The translations under genes and the position numbers were made by a program. From positions 186,001 to 250,000 of the forward strand of contig NZ_BMQT01000010.1 in NCBI RefSeq assembly GCF_014648255.1: 64,000 bases of DNA, read 5' to 3'. A model generated the notes under the pieces. It worked only from the letters and a program-made list of their open reading frames with translations. It was not told the DNA's origin and made no database searches. Below are positions 27,673 through 36,165 of the stretch, piece by piece. Each line of letters opens with the position of its first letter. Position 1 is the stretch's first letter. This stretch comes from Nocardioides albus (lineage in GTDB: Bacteria; Actinomycetota; Actinomycetes; Propionibacteriales; Nocardioidaceae).

Positions 27673-30026
27673 TGGCCGTCACGTATGACCAGCTCCAGAG
27701 CTGGAAGCCCGAAGACCTCGACAGCGCTGCGGACCAGCTCAACACCGTACGCAAGAGCTTCCAGGACCAACAGGACGAGATGGATGCCGGCAAGGTCCCC
27801 GACACCTGGGTCGGCGAAGCGGCCACCCGCGCCGAGAACCGCCACCGTCGCCTGATCGCCGACCTCAACGACATTGCTGCACCGCTGTCCCAGGTGATCA
27901 ACGCTCTCGACGAGGCCGCGGCATCCATCAAGAAGGCCAAGGACAACGCCAAACGCTCCCACGACGATGCGACCGGCAGGGGCTGGAAGGTCACCTTTTC
28001 TGGCGGCGTACAGATCACCGATCCGAGTCCGGACGAGGACGATCCGGACAAGGACAAGGGCACCATGCAGCAGCTCGCGCAGAGCATCCAGGACGCCCTG
28101 ACCGATGCCGAGTCCGCCGAGACCGACTTGGCCGCCGTGCTCAACCACGCGACCAAAGGCAACTATGACGGTGGCGACGGCACGATCGAGCAGGCCAGCC
28201 TTCCGCCCGAGCTGCGCAACTTGCCCGAGGACGAGCTCATCGACAAGATGCTCAGCGATCCGGGCAAGTACGATGGATACACCGACGCGCTGCCGCCCGG
28301 GGTACAGATTCGTCTCGGCGAGGAGATCAGCAACCGTCTCGACAACACTCTGAATGACGAGGACTACGACCTCAGCCAGGAAGAGGTCGACCGCCTCAAC
28401 TCGATGCTGAGCGCCTACACCGACGATGAGACGGTCGCGGCCGGCCTCTACAAGGACCTCGGGGCCGACGGCACCGTCGCCAGCATGGCGCGGATCGAGG
28501 AGTACCTGCGAAACCCCTCCGTAGATGCCGGATCCCTCGACTCTCTTGCCTCCAACCTCCGCAACGGTCTCGGATCGGCCTCGAACGACCCGAGTTTCCC
28601 GGCGAAGCAGTTCGGCCACGACCTGGTCAAGTACGCCGGCCCGTCCGGCGTCTACCTCTCCGACGACGAGCAGGATGCCCTCCGCGATCGCTACCCGAAC
28701 TGGGGCGGCACCGGCGGTGCCTCGGTCCTCACCTACCTGATGAAGGATCACGACCTCAACGGCGATCTGGTCCTCGGAGCGGCCGAAGAACTCGACCGCT
28801 TCGAACAGGTTGACGGCGCCTTCGACGCCAAGACCTGGTATCACCACACCGGCCACGGCCCGTTGGGCGCCGGCGAGAACGGCTACGGCGCTGACCCGAT
28901 GGCGGCGATCATGGGCAACCTCGGCGCTCACCCGGAGCAGGGTTACGAGTTCTTCCATGGCGAGCACGGTGCCGAGCGCCAGGACTTCTACTTCGACAAG
29001 CGCACCTGGCAGGCCGACGGGTACGCCGGCATTTCCGAGTTGGCGGAGGGCGTTGGCACCGATCCCGGCCTGCTCGAGAAGCACCCCGAAGAGACAACCA
29101 AGCTGGTCTCCAACTTCCTCGACAAGGTCGCCAACAGCGAGGGTTTCAACGCCGACGACGCGAAGTCTGCATCACCGCACCTCTCGAACTTGCTCAAGTT
29201 CTACACGCCAGCCGTGGACCAGACCCTCCATTTCGGCGAAGCAGAGGGTGAGGCAAATTCCGGACCGTACGACGGTGGACCTCTCTTCCCGGACTTCGAC
29301 TTCTACCCGGAGATCTACCAGAACGACCTTGACAGCCTCATGCAGGTTGCGGTGAGCACCGATGAGGGTGCCGGCAACATCGCGGAGGGAATCGGGGCAT
29401 TCCAACAGACCAAGATCAACAACGCAGCGGTGATTCTCGCGGAGAACCCTGACGATCCCAACGCCCGCACCCAGCTTCAAGGCGCTATTCAGGACGGGGC
29501 GGCCCTACAGGGCTTCGCGGAGTACTCGGTCGGCGAGGTAGAGATCGAGAACGCACAGGACAAGGATGCCCGGGTTCAGGCGTTCTCCGACCTCATCGGG
29601 GAGGCCGCTGGCTTCGTTCCTCTTCCGGGCGCAGACGTGGTTGGCGAACTCGGCAGCAAGGCGATCAGCGCCGGCTTCACGCACGGCGTCGAGCTCGGCC
29701 AAGGCGCACTGACCGATCACTACGGCGCGAACGAGGGCGGCGCGGTAGCCGATCAGAACAGTCGCGCCGCACAGGGCGCGACGAACGCTCAGATCAACGC
29801 CTACCTGACGATGGTTCGGGCCGGGGTCATCGATGACGCTACGGTGCCGGACATGTGGAAAGGTCCCGACGGCGAACTGCTCGATCCGTCGGCGATCCGG
29901 CCCGACGATCTCTCCACCTACGGGCAGAGCGCAGCCAACGGCATCAGCGGTTATTCGACTCGGTTCGACATCTCTGGACCTTACGAAGACCAGTTCAGGG
30001 ACTACTACGGATCGGTCGCCGGATGA
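27672..30026 (+). CDS. large WXG-fusion helical protein (type VII effector-like)
   Basis: 784 residues, acidic and almost entirely helical. The N-terminal 95 residues carry WKPEDLDSAADQL and TWVGEAATRAENRHRRL, a WXG100-type hairpin. The middle (about 240-520) contains NWGGTGGASVLTYLMKDHDLNGDLVLGAAEELDRF and FFHGEHGAERQDFYF, resembling long DUF6571-type actinobacterial proteins. Near 650-680 is a short hydrophobic Gly-rich stretch (EAAGFVPLPGADVVGELGSKA). No nuclease or toxin motif was recognised at the C-terminus. The architecture fits a secreted or surface polymorphic protein. It overlaps the next gene by four bases (ATGA). Confidence 0.75.
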   Translation: MAVTYDQLQSWKPEDLDSAADQLNTVRKSFQDQQDEMDAGKVPDTWVGEAATRAENRHRRLIADLNDIAAPLSQVINALDEAAASIKKAKDNAKRSHDDATGRGWKVTFSGGVQITDPSPDEDDPDKDKGTMQQLAQSIQDALTDAESAETDLAAVLNHATKGNYDGGDGTIEQASLPPELRNLPEDELIDKMLSDPGKYDGYTDALPPGVQIRLGEEISNRLDNTLNDEDYDLSQEEVDRLNSMLSAYTDDETVAAGLYKDLGADGTVASMARIEEYLRNPSVDAGSLDSLASNLRNGLGSASNDPSFPAKQFGHDLVKYAGPSGVYLSDDEQDALRDRYPNWGGTGGASVLTYLMKDHDLNGDLVLGAAEELDRFEQVDGAFDAKTWYHHTGHGPLGAGENGYGADPMAAIMGNLGAHPEQGYEFFHGEHGAERQDFYFDKRTWQADGYAGISELAEGVGTDPGLLEKHPEETTKLVSNFLDKVANSEGFNADDAKSASPHLSNLLKFYTPAVDQTLHFGEAEGEANSGPYDGGPLFPDFDFYPEIYQNDLDSLMQVAVSTDEGAGNIAEGIGAFQQTKINNAAVILAENPDDPNARTQLQGAIQDGAALQGFAEYSVGEVEIENAQDKDARVQAFSDLIGEAAGFVPLPGADVVGELGSKAISAGFTHGVELGQGALTDHYGANEGGAVADQNSRAAQGATNAQINAYLTMVRAGVIDDATVPDMWKGPDGELLDPSAIRPDDLSTYGQSAANGISGYSTRFDISGPYEDQFRDYYGSVAG

Positions 30027-30619
30027 CCCCGACAATGCGGACCACCAGCGTCATCGTTCTGTCGGTCGCGGTCGCGGGACAGCTCGTCGGCTGTGGCGAC
30101 GATTCGGACCGCGAGTTGCTGTCCCCAGATTCCGTTTCGGACATCAAGCAGACATACGCAGGCGACCAGATCCCTGCAGTCGGTTGGTGCCGAGAGGTGA
30201 ACATCGCACAGTCTCGAGCGTCCTCTGGTAGTAAGCCTCATGCTGCAGGTGTCGAGTTCCGGCTCGAGAACGGCGACTACGTCCACGCGATCGTCATGGG
30301 CCCACCTTCTGGGAAGAGCATCGAGGATGTGCGCGCCGACCTGGAGAAGGCGGTCGACGAGTGCGCCGCGAAGAGCAACAGCGATCAAACGCTGGAGCCG
30401 ATGTCCGGCCTAGAGGACGGGATGTGGGGCTACTCTTCGAGCGAGAGGGGCGCGACCGGCAGTGAGATCTTTGACGTAACTCCGAAGGGGTATCTCGTCG
30501 CAGTCGGCGTTCGCCACGAAGGCGACGGTAATCCCAGCGTTGACGTGCAAGAACTGATCCAGGAAGCAGGGAAGAACGCCGATATCTACATCGCCAGTCG
30601 TGATCAGGATGAGCAGTGA
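30023..30619 (+). CDS. lipoprotein of the WXG cluster (1)
   Basis: 198 residues from an ATG overlapping the preceding stop. A lipoprotein signal ends in the lipobox QLVGC, so it is anchored outside the membrane. The mature part contains WCREVNIAQS and a C-x-x-K-like region (VDECAAKSNS), with a beta-rich profile. It shares this general plan with the next lipoprotein (size, C-x-A pair, E-D-x-M-x-G/x-x-x-E-x-Y), suggesting duplication. No family was recognised; it could be an immunity or adaptor lipoprotein for the large protein. Confidence 0.75.
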   Translation: MTPTMRTTSVIVLSVAVAGQLVGCGDDSDRELLSPDSVSDIKQTYAGDQIPAVGWCREVNIAQSRASSGSKPHAAGVEFRLENGDYVHAIVMGPPSGKSIEDVRADLEKAVDECAAKSNSDQTLEPMSGLEDGMWGYSSSERGATGSEIFDVTPKGYLVAVGVRHEGDGNPSVDVQELIQEAGKNADIYIASRDQDEQ

Positions 30620-31258
30620 ATGGCGACGAGTAGTTCGGGCTCTGCCGCCGCAGAAAGTCGGAACCGACAGACGCTGATCCGGCTGCTGATCGCAATGTTG
30701 CTGGCGAGCCTCGGGCTGACGTCATGCGGTGAAGAGTCGCCGACCACGCTCATCAAGCCGGATGACTTCAAGGCAGCCAAGGGTGAGGCGAGCGACGCCT
30801 GGGTCGGGATCGTCGGGATGCCGCCCTGCCGCGCCCTTCGCGAGTTCAACCGGGACCTCAATCTCGCAGCATCGGGCGATGTGACCGGAACCACCGTCGG
30901 GTTCGAAGGCGGCGGGTACGTCTTCGCCGTGGTGTTCTCACCGACCGCAACATCTCCTTCGGCGGACGAAGTTGTCGCCGGCGTTCAGGGGCACGTCAAG
31001 GATTGCGCAGCGGAGATCGCCGACGATCCGTCCCGGAACGTCGAAGAACTCAGCGACCTGCCGATGGAAGCCACCGGCTTCCGAGGCGTGGAGAACAACT
31101 TCACCAGCGAATACGTCTACGCCGCCACGAGCGGCGATCGACTGTTGGTGGCGGGTATGGAGTACGCGACCGAGGACCGCGCTCCTGTGTCCGTGGAGCG
31201 CCTGCTCGAGCTGTCTGCCGACCGCGCGCCCGATGTTGCCGAGACCGAAGGTTGGTGA
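30620..31258 (+). CDS. lipoprotein of the WXG cluster (2)
   Basis: 212 residues starting directly after the preceding stop codon. The signal LLIAMLLASLGLTSC ends in a lipobox. The mature domain has PPCRALREFNRDLNL and HVKDCAAEIADDPSRNVEEL, with a Cys spacing like that of the preceding lipoprotein, which supports a paralogue pair. Function unknown; operonic position ties it to the WXG-fusion protein. Confidence 0.75.
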   Translation: MATSSSGSAAAESRNRQTLIRLLIAMLLASLGLTSCGEESPTTLIKPDDFKAAKGEASDAWVGIVGMPPCRALREFNRDLNLAASGDVTGTTVGFEGGGYVFAVVFSPTATSPSADEVVAGVQGHVKDCAAEIADDPSRNVEELSDLPMEATGFRGVENNFTSEYVYAATSGDRLLVAGMEYATEDRAPVSVERLLELSADRAPDVAETEGW

Positions 31259-31265
31259 ACCACGC

Positions 31266-32096
31266 GTGAAGAAATCAGCGATTGCCGCAACGGCGGTGGC
31301 ACTCGGCTTGGCGTCCTTCCTCACCGGCTGCGGGGATGCGGATGAAGCGTCGTCGTCTCTCAGCGAGTCGATTCGCGCGGACGTCGCGAAAGACGACTCA
31401 CCCGAGACGCTAGGCCGGCTGGCGACCTACCTGCAGGAGCATCCTGACGCGGAGATCGACGCCGACCTCATCGACGAAACCGCGGATCTACTGGTGCACA
31501 ACATGCCCGCCGTCCGGAAGACCATCGCAGATCCGGGCAGTCCGTCCAGCCTCGATACTGATCCAGAAGGTCTGCTTCGCGTAGTGCACCAGGTCGCCGA
31601 CGACGAGGCGGAGGCCAAGGCTGTTCTGAAAGCGGTCACCACGTCAGCTATCGACGAAACCGAGAAGGCCACGGCAGCGTACGTTGCGGATCCGTCAACC
31701 AGCGCCCGGCTCGATGCCGCTCTCGCTGACAGCATGGTGGCCTCAGGGGCGCTTGCGACGGCCCTGGGCGTCGATTCCTACGAAACGCCCGCTGACCTGA
31801 CGGCCGTTCTGGCTTACCTCGTCGACGGGACGGAGCCGTCGGACCTGGCTCCGGGTGTACCTCTCTCGATTCGGACCATCGTCGCCGCCAACTATCTCCA
31901 CGCACCGGAAGAGTCGCTGTCCAGCGCGCTCGCCGGTCGCCCTCGTTTCGACCAACCCGGCGTAGTGGACGAGATCCCGAGGTGGACCGACTCGACGAAG
32001 TCTCCGATCCCAGCAGCGAATCTCCCCGGAACCGCTGAGGCGCTCGAGAACAGTTGGAGCGCAGGAGAGGACCTGGCGATCGCTGCACGACAGTGA
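31266..32096 (+). CDS. lipoprotein of the WXG cluster (3), helical
   Basis: 276 residues from the GTG at 31266, seven bases after the previous gene. The lipobox is FLTGC. The mature part is helical and acidic (RADVAKDDSPETLGRLATYLQEHP...), unlike the two preceding lipoproteins. The region ADEAEAKAVLKAVTTSAIDETEKATAAY resembles helical segments of the 784-residue protein in composition. No family was recognised. Confidence 0.75.
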   Translation: MKKSAIAATAVALGLASFLTGCGDADEASSSLSESIRADVAKDDSPETLGRLATYLQEHPDAEIDADLIDETADLLVHNMPAVRKTIADPGSPSSLDTDPEGLLRVVHQVADDEAEAKAVLKAVTTSAIDETEKATAAYVADPSTSARLDAALADSMVASGALATALGVDSYETPADLTAVLAYLVDGTEPSDLAPGVPLSIRTIVAANYLHAPEESLSSALAGRPRFDQPGVVDEIPRWTDSTKSPIPAANLPGTAEALENSWSAGEDLAIAARQ

Positions 32097-32189
32097 CGGT
32101 GAACGAACATTCGTTCGTCGAAAGCTGGCCTCAGGCTGCGTACGATGGACTGACTACTCTGCAGCGCGGACGACGAGAGCGAGGGTCTG

Positions 32190-32699
32190 ATGGTTCCCTT
32201 CGACGAACTCGGCCGCTGGCGTCCGGATGCGCTTCTCGGGGCTGCCGATCGCCTCGAGGACGGCGACACGATTCCTCACTTCGGCCACCTTTACAACGTG
32301 GCCGCGGTGGTTGAGGCATTGCGCCATGCCGCCGTCCAGATCCGGTCGGCTCGAGCTCGAGCCTTGGGTACTGCCGACCTGATCGTCGCGAGGGGCTGGG
32401 GATTCCAGATTGCCGGCAGCGACGTTGTCGTCCAGGAGACGTCCAGGACCGTCATCACCTACGACGATGAGCTCGACCGAGTCGAGGAGCTGATGTCCGA
32501 GTACGCCGGCGCCATGGCCGATGCCCTCACCGAACTCGGAGTCGCTCTCGACGAGTTGTACGCCATCATCGACGCATCGCGACGAGACCCAAACCGGCGA
32601 TCCCGCCTTGGCGTTCCGCGTCGTCCCCGTCCACCGTCCACCGGCCGTCGTTGCCGGGACCGCCCCCGCGATCCGTGGCCACGGTGCTGGGATCGATGA
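32190..32699 (+). CDS. WXG-like protein, probably frameshifted
   Basis: 169 residues as read. The first 130 are helical with WRPDALLGAADRL (compare WKPEDLDSAADQL in the large protein) and GWGFQIAGSDVVVQ, typical of actinobacterial type VII-associated proteins. After codon 130 (TCG 32577-32579) the annotated frame becomes Arg/Pro-rich with poor GC3, while the +1 frame reads DETQTGDPALAFRVVPVHRPPA and has high GC3 to a stop at 32763, overlapping the next gene by eight bases. One extra C at 32580 would explain this, giving an ancestral protein of about 190 residues. Confidence 0.6.
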   Translation: MVPFDELGRWRPDALLGAADRLEDGDTIPHFGHLYNVAAVVEALRHAAVQIRSARARALGTADLIVARGWGFQIAGSDVVVQETSRTVITYDDELDRVEELMSEYAGAMADALTELGVALDELYAIIDASRRDPNRRSRLGVPRRPRPPSTGRRCRDRPRDPWPRCWDR

Positions 32700-32755
32700 T
32701 CTACTAAGACTCAACACGGCGCCGGCGGGGCGCGCCGACGGCAGGAGGCTCGGAC

Positions 32756-33121
32756 ATGGGTGAAGGCTACGAGGTCAGCGCAGATACTGAGAAGCTTGAC
32801 GGCGTACGCAACCGCTTGAACCAGCAACGTGAGCTGGTCAACGGAGTCGATCTGACTCCGCCTTCCGGGGCCATGTTCGGCCTCTCCCCCAAGGGCCAAT
32901 GGCTCGAGGAGGTCGTCAACCGCGGCCACAAGAACATCGGCCGGTCACTGAAAGAGACCGCCCAGGGGCTGGAGAAAACCAGCGACGGCATCCATGACGC
33001 CATGGTCGAGATCGAAGGCGCCGACGTCGACGCGCAGATCGCGATGAACAAGATCGCCGATGCCCTCGCCATCATGAGCAACCCGCTGGTGATCTTCGGC
33101 AAGAAGAACATCCCCTTCTGA
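32756..33121 (+). CDS. EspC-like small helical protein
   Basis: 121 residues. The N-terminus GYEVSADTEKLDGVRNRLNQQ and the helical hairpin pattern fit ESX secretion-associated EspC-type proteins; a Gly/Pro turn (LTPPSGAMFGL) separates the helices. AGGAGG lies upstream. It is the last plus-strand gene before a convergent lipoprotein gene. Family membership is inferred. Confidence 0.65.
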   Translation: MGEGYEVSADTEKLDGVRNRLNQQRELVNGVDLTPPSGAMFGLSPKGQWLEEVVNRGHKNIGRSLKETAQGLEKTSDGIHDAMVEIEGADVDAQIAMNKIADALAIMSNPLVIFGKKNIPF

Positions 33122-33137
33122 TCGGGCAGCGTCGGGC

Positions 33138-33740
33138 TCAGAGGAGTTCGAACGTCTCCATCACCGGGTCGATCAGGTCCTGGGAACCCTTGCGGTCCAG
33201 ATCGCTCTTGGTGAATCCCCAACCGATGGTGATGACTGACTGCAAGTCCGTCGTCACAGTGATGTATTCGCTATCCCAGCTTGTCTCTTTCTCCCACTGA
33301 ATGTGTGAGAGAAGTACGCCGTTGATCGTTACATCTGGCAAACGCTTGACGTTCTTGATGTTCGGGTCTCCTCGGAAGGTCTCGAGATGAAACTCGGTCG
33401 CATCATCGATGTTGGCCTTCAGATCGCCGCTGGGGCTGTTGACGCCGGAACCCATTGTTCCGCTCCCTGGAATCAGCCCAAGATCGTCCTTCGCGACAGC
33501 GACCGAAGCAGCGTTGTCGCGCTGGCTGAGGATCGCCCAGTCCGGCGGTACATAGACACGAGCCACGTCGATCTTGACCTCGTTCCAGTCAGCAGGTGTG
33601 CTCGCGCCATCAGTCGTCTCACTTGCACCCTTACTGGTTGGGTCTCCCGAAGGATCAGAGTCCTGTGAGCCACAACCAGCAAAAACCATCGCGAGGCTCA
33701 GAGCCATCGCCGAGAAGCTCACCTTCCGAGAGGTCGTCAT
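33138..33740 (-). CDS. lipoprotein of the WXG cluster (4)
   Basis: 200 residues from the ATG at 33740; the longer frame upstream lacks a signal peptide in the right place. The lipobox is VFAGC after LSLAMVFAGC. A Ser/Thr-rich linker (DPSGDPTSKGASETTDG) leads to a beta-rich domain with WNEVKIDVARVYVPPDWAIL and TVTTDLQSVITIGWGFTKSD, resembling LpqN/PsbP-like lipoproteins. It is divergent from the Gly/Ala-rich protein and may be its partner. Confidence 0.75.
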   Translation of the reverse strand: MTTSRKVSFSAMALSLAMVFAGCGSQDSDPSGDPTSKGASETTDGASTPADWNEVKIDVARVYVPPDWAILSQRDNAASVAVAKDDLGLIPGSGTMGSGVNSPSGDLKANIDDATEFHLETFRGDPNIKNVKRLPDVTINGVLLSHIQWEKETSWDSEYITVTTDLQSVITIGWGFTKSDLDRKGSQDLIDPVMETFELL

Positions 33741-33858
33741 AGACGACGACTGTAGAGGATCGAAGCAGGAGTCTGGCGCAACAGATAGCAGTGAGAGATG
33801 CTTTACCCACGCGGGCCACGCACGGTGGACCGTTCCCGCACCTCTCGGGAGGAACCCG

Positions 33859-35268
33859 ATGAACCAATTGGCAGTCGACACCGTAGCGAAGGTCAAGGGG
33901 CCCTGGATGCGCCGCCTTGACCTGTACGTCGCGGCTGGGGCACCGACCGCAATACAAGCGATGCTTTCAACCTGGCGAGACGCAGGGCGTGGCTTCAACG
34001 AGTCTGGGGCTCTCCTTGACAAGGACGCGATTCAGGTCGAGGACGGTTTCTCGGCTACGTCGCTGTCCGGCCGTGCCGCTAGGGGCGACATGCAGCAGTC
34101 AGGCGTCGAACTTCAGAAGAAGTACCAAGTCGTCACCGACGCCGAGGTCGCCCTGGGCAAGGTTCAGTTCCAGGTCAGCGAGGCGATGAAGGATCACGCC
34201 GCGCAGTCCGCGAAACTGCCGGGGGCGCATGAGCCGGTGAACGCGTCGGACTACAAGACCGAGGTCAAGCCGGGTGAAGTGAACGAGCGCCAGGCTGCTG
34301 AGGGGAGGAAGGCGCTGGAGAAGGCGGAGGCCGAGCATGCGGCGCGGGAGCGGGCGATCGCGGATGCCGAGAGAGTCGCGGCTGCGCGGATCCGGGACTA
34401 TGACAACGCCGTGGACGAGGCGGAGCCGAAGGTGCGGGCGCTCTACGACGATGGCAGCGGCCAGTCCAACGCGCCGTCGAACCCACCGTCGTCGCCCGCA
34501 TCGGTCCCCGGATCGGCCAGTGCCATCGCGGCAGCCCAAGCACGGATGGCCAAGTACAACCCAGGGGTGAGCTATGCCGAGGGTGACGGTTACGACCTGA
34601 TCCAGCGGGAGAAGGAGCTGATCGCGGCCGAGCAGGCGAAGAACCAGCCGGAATGGAACGGCGCCGAATGGGTGAACGCCGACGGCTCGCCTGCGCCCGC
34701 CGCGTCGTACGCCACGGTCGAGACCGCCGAAGGTCTTGCACCGCTGGCCGGCGGGACCGGTGGATCGGGCGGAGCGACCGCATTGGCCGTCGGGCTCGGC
34801 GGGGCAGTGCTCGCCGGGGGCATCGCCAAGGCGGTTGCGAGCAGGTTCGCCAGTCCCTCCTCGGCCACGAGCACGGCCCAGGCCGCAAAGGCGGCCGGCG
34901 CCACCTCGAGGACGGCAGCAGGCGCTCGCGGGACGGCAGCATCAGCCAGCCGGAATCTCAGCGGCGCGGGCGGCCGAGCCGCCGGTGGCGCCGGCGCCGG
35001 TAGTCGCGCGGGCGGCCGGGGAGGCCCTGCCGGAGCGGGCAGTCGTGCTGGTCGGGGCGCGGGCAGCGCCGGCGGCCGAGGTGCGGGAGCCGGCGGCGGT
35101 CGCGGCCGCGGCGGCAAGAAGGACGACAAGCGGGGCGGCCAGGACCAGGACTGGCAGGCCGACTACACCGACGACTGGACCGACCCCGACTACCGGGTCT
35201 GGGACCCGAAGACCGACAGCGGCCGAACACCTGAGCGGGACGGCAAGGACGTCGACAAGAAGGACTAG
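33859..35268 (+). CDS. Gly/Ala-rich WXG/PPE-like protein
   Basis: 469 residues with GGGAGGAA before the ATG at 33859. The N-terminal 100 residues are a helical hairpin; residues about 115-195 are a charged coiled coil (EGRKALEKAEAEHAARERAIADAERVAAARI). A middle motif, MAKYNPGVSYAEGDGYDLIQREKELIAAEQAKNQPEW, is followed by a hydrophobic Gly-rich stretch (about 300-325), then by Ala/Gly/Arg repeats (about 330-420) and an acidic Asp/Tyr tail. The layout resembles type VII substrates with surface-exposed low-complexity tails. It ends at a strong terminator. Confidence 0.7.
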   Translation: MNQLAVDTVAKVKGPWMRRLDLYVAAGAPTAIQAMLSTWRDAGRGFNESGALLDKDAIQVEDGFSATSLSGRAARGDMQQSGVELQKKYQVVTDAEVALGKVQFQVSEAMKDHAAQSAKLPGAHEPVNASDYKTEVKPGEVNERQAAEGRKALEKAEAEHAARERAIADAERVAAARIRDYDNAVDEAEPKVRALYDDGSGQSNAPSNPPSSPASVPGSASAIAAAQARMAKYNPGVSYAEGDGYDLIQREKELIAAEQAKNQPEWNGAEWVNADGSPAPAASYATVETAEGLAPLAGGTGGSGGATALAVGLGGAVLAGGIAKAVASRFASPSSATSTAQAAKAAGATSRTAAGARGTAASASRNLSGAGGRAAGGAGAGSRAGGRGGPAGAGSRAGRGAGSAGGRGAGAGGGRGRGGKKDDKRGGQDQDWQADYTDDWTDPDYRVWDPKTDSGRTPERDGKDVDKKD

Positions 35269-35280
35269 GCAAGACACGAC

Positions 35281-35325
35281 CAGCGGCGCTGGTACGACGG
35301 TTGATCCGTCGTACCAGCGCCGCTG
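35281..35325. terminator. hairpin terminator
   Basis: A 20-bp perfect stem (CAGCGGCGCTGGTACGACGG with its complement) closes a TTGAT loop and is followed by TCATTTCT on the plus strand. It ends the WXG-type cluster. Confidence 0.88.
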
Positions 35326-35348
35326 TCATTTCTCCCGGCGGTAAGGAC

Positions 35349-35406
35349 TTGCGCCGGAGCCACTACTCAGCGCTACTATGTACCGGTAGTCAGCGACACT
35401 GAGTAG
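35349..35406 (+). promoter_or_regulatory. promoter and PadR operator
   Basis: TACTAT (35374-35379) is a good -10 with TTGCGC 19 bases upstream. An 8-bp inverted repeat CTACTCAG (35363-35370) and CTGAGTAG (35399-35406) flanks it, with inner GCTAC and GGTAG half-sites, suggesting PadR autorepression of the exporter operon. Confidence 0.55.
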
Positions 35407-35433
35407 CCCGAATGGGCAGAGGGGAGGTGCCCG

Positions 35434-35763
35434 ATGGGCAAGCAGATGACCGAGATGCTCAAGGGGACGCTGGAGGGGATCGTGCTGGCGTTCCTGACCG
35501 GCAACCCGGCGTACGGATACGAGATCACGACCTGGCTGCGGAGCCAGGGGTTCACCGAGATCGCCGAGGGCACGGTCTACGCGCTGCTGGTCCGGATCGA
35601 GAAGAACGGGCTGGTGGACGTCGAGAAGCGGCCGAGCGAGAAGGGGCCGCCGCGGAAGGTCTACTCGCTCAACGCAGACGGCGAGAAGTACCTCGAAGAG
35701 TTCTGGACAACTTGGGGGTTCCTGGCCGAACGGCTGGAGAACCTCCGTACGGAAGGAAAGTAA
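35434..35763 (+). CDS. PadR-family transcriptional regulator
   Basis: 109 residues with a winged-helix PadR domain: MLKGTLEGIVLAFL, GNPAYGYEITTWLRSQGF and EGTVYALLVRIEKNGLVDVEK. GGGGAGGTG precedes the ATG. It is the first gene of a four-gene operon with a DUF1048 protein and a drug-type ABC exporter, and is expected to repress the operon until an effector binds. Confidence 0.93.
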   Translation: MGKQMTEMLKGTLEGIVLAFLTGNPAYGYEITTWLRSQGFTEIAEGTVYALLVRIEKNGLVDVEKRPSEKGPPRKVYSLNADGEKYLEEFWTTWGFLAERLENLRTEGK

Positions 35764-35766
35764 GGC

Positions 35767-36165
35767 ATGTCGATCCGATCAATGTTCGAGGCCGTCGTCG
35801 GCGAGCTCGAGCTGAAGAAGCGCTGGCGGCAGCTCAAGGCCCGCAAGCAGCAGCTCCCCGAGAACCACCGCAAGGCGCACGACGCGGTCGAGCGCTACCT
35901 GATGTACTCCGCCGGCATCGCCGACGGCGCGATCGTGACGGCGATGGCCGAGGACCTCCTCGAGCTCTTCGAGCAGGGCGCCGCGGACGGCACCCCGGTC
36001 AGCGCGATCGTCGGTGACGACCCGGTCGAGTTCGCCGAGGAGTTCGCCAGGAACTACTCCGAGGGCGCCTGGATCAAGAAGGAGCGCGCCCGGCTCGAGG
36101 ACGCCATCAACTCGATCACGGACAGCGATCTCGACAAGCTCGATCACCGGAAGGACGAGTCATGA
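35767..36165 (+). CDS. DUF1048 protein
   Basis: 132 residues, helical, matching the DUF1048 pattern: KKRWRQLKARKQQLPENHRKAHDAVERYLMY, then DLLELFEQGAADGTPVSAIVGDDPVEFAEEF. Proteins of this family commonly sit between PadR regulators and ABC exporters in Gram-positives. The biochemical role is unknown. Stop and next start overlap (ATGA). Confidence 0.85.
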   Translation: MSIRSMFEAVVGELELKKRWRQLKARKQQLPENHRKAHDAVERYLMYSAGIADGAIVTAMAEDLLELFEQGAADGTPVSAIVGDDPVEFAEEFARNYSEGAWIKKERARLEDAINSITDSDLDKLDHRKDES

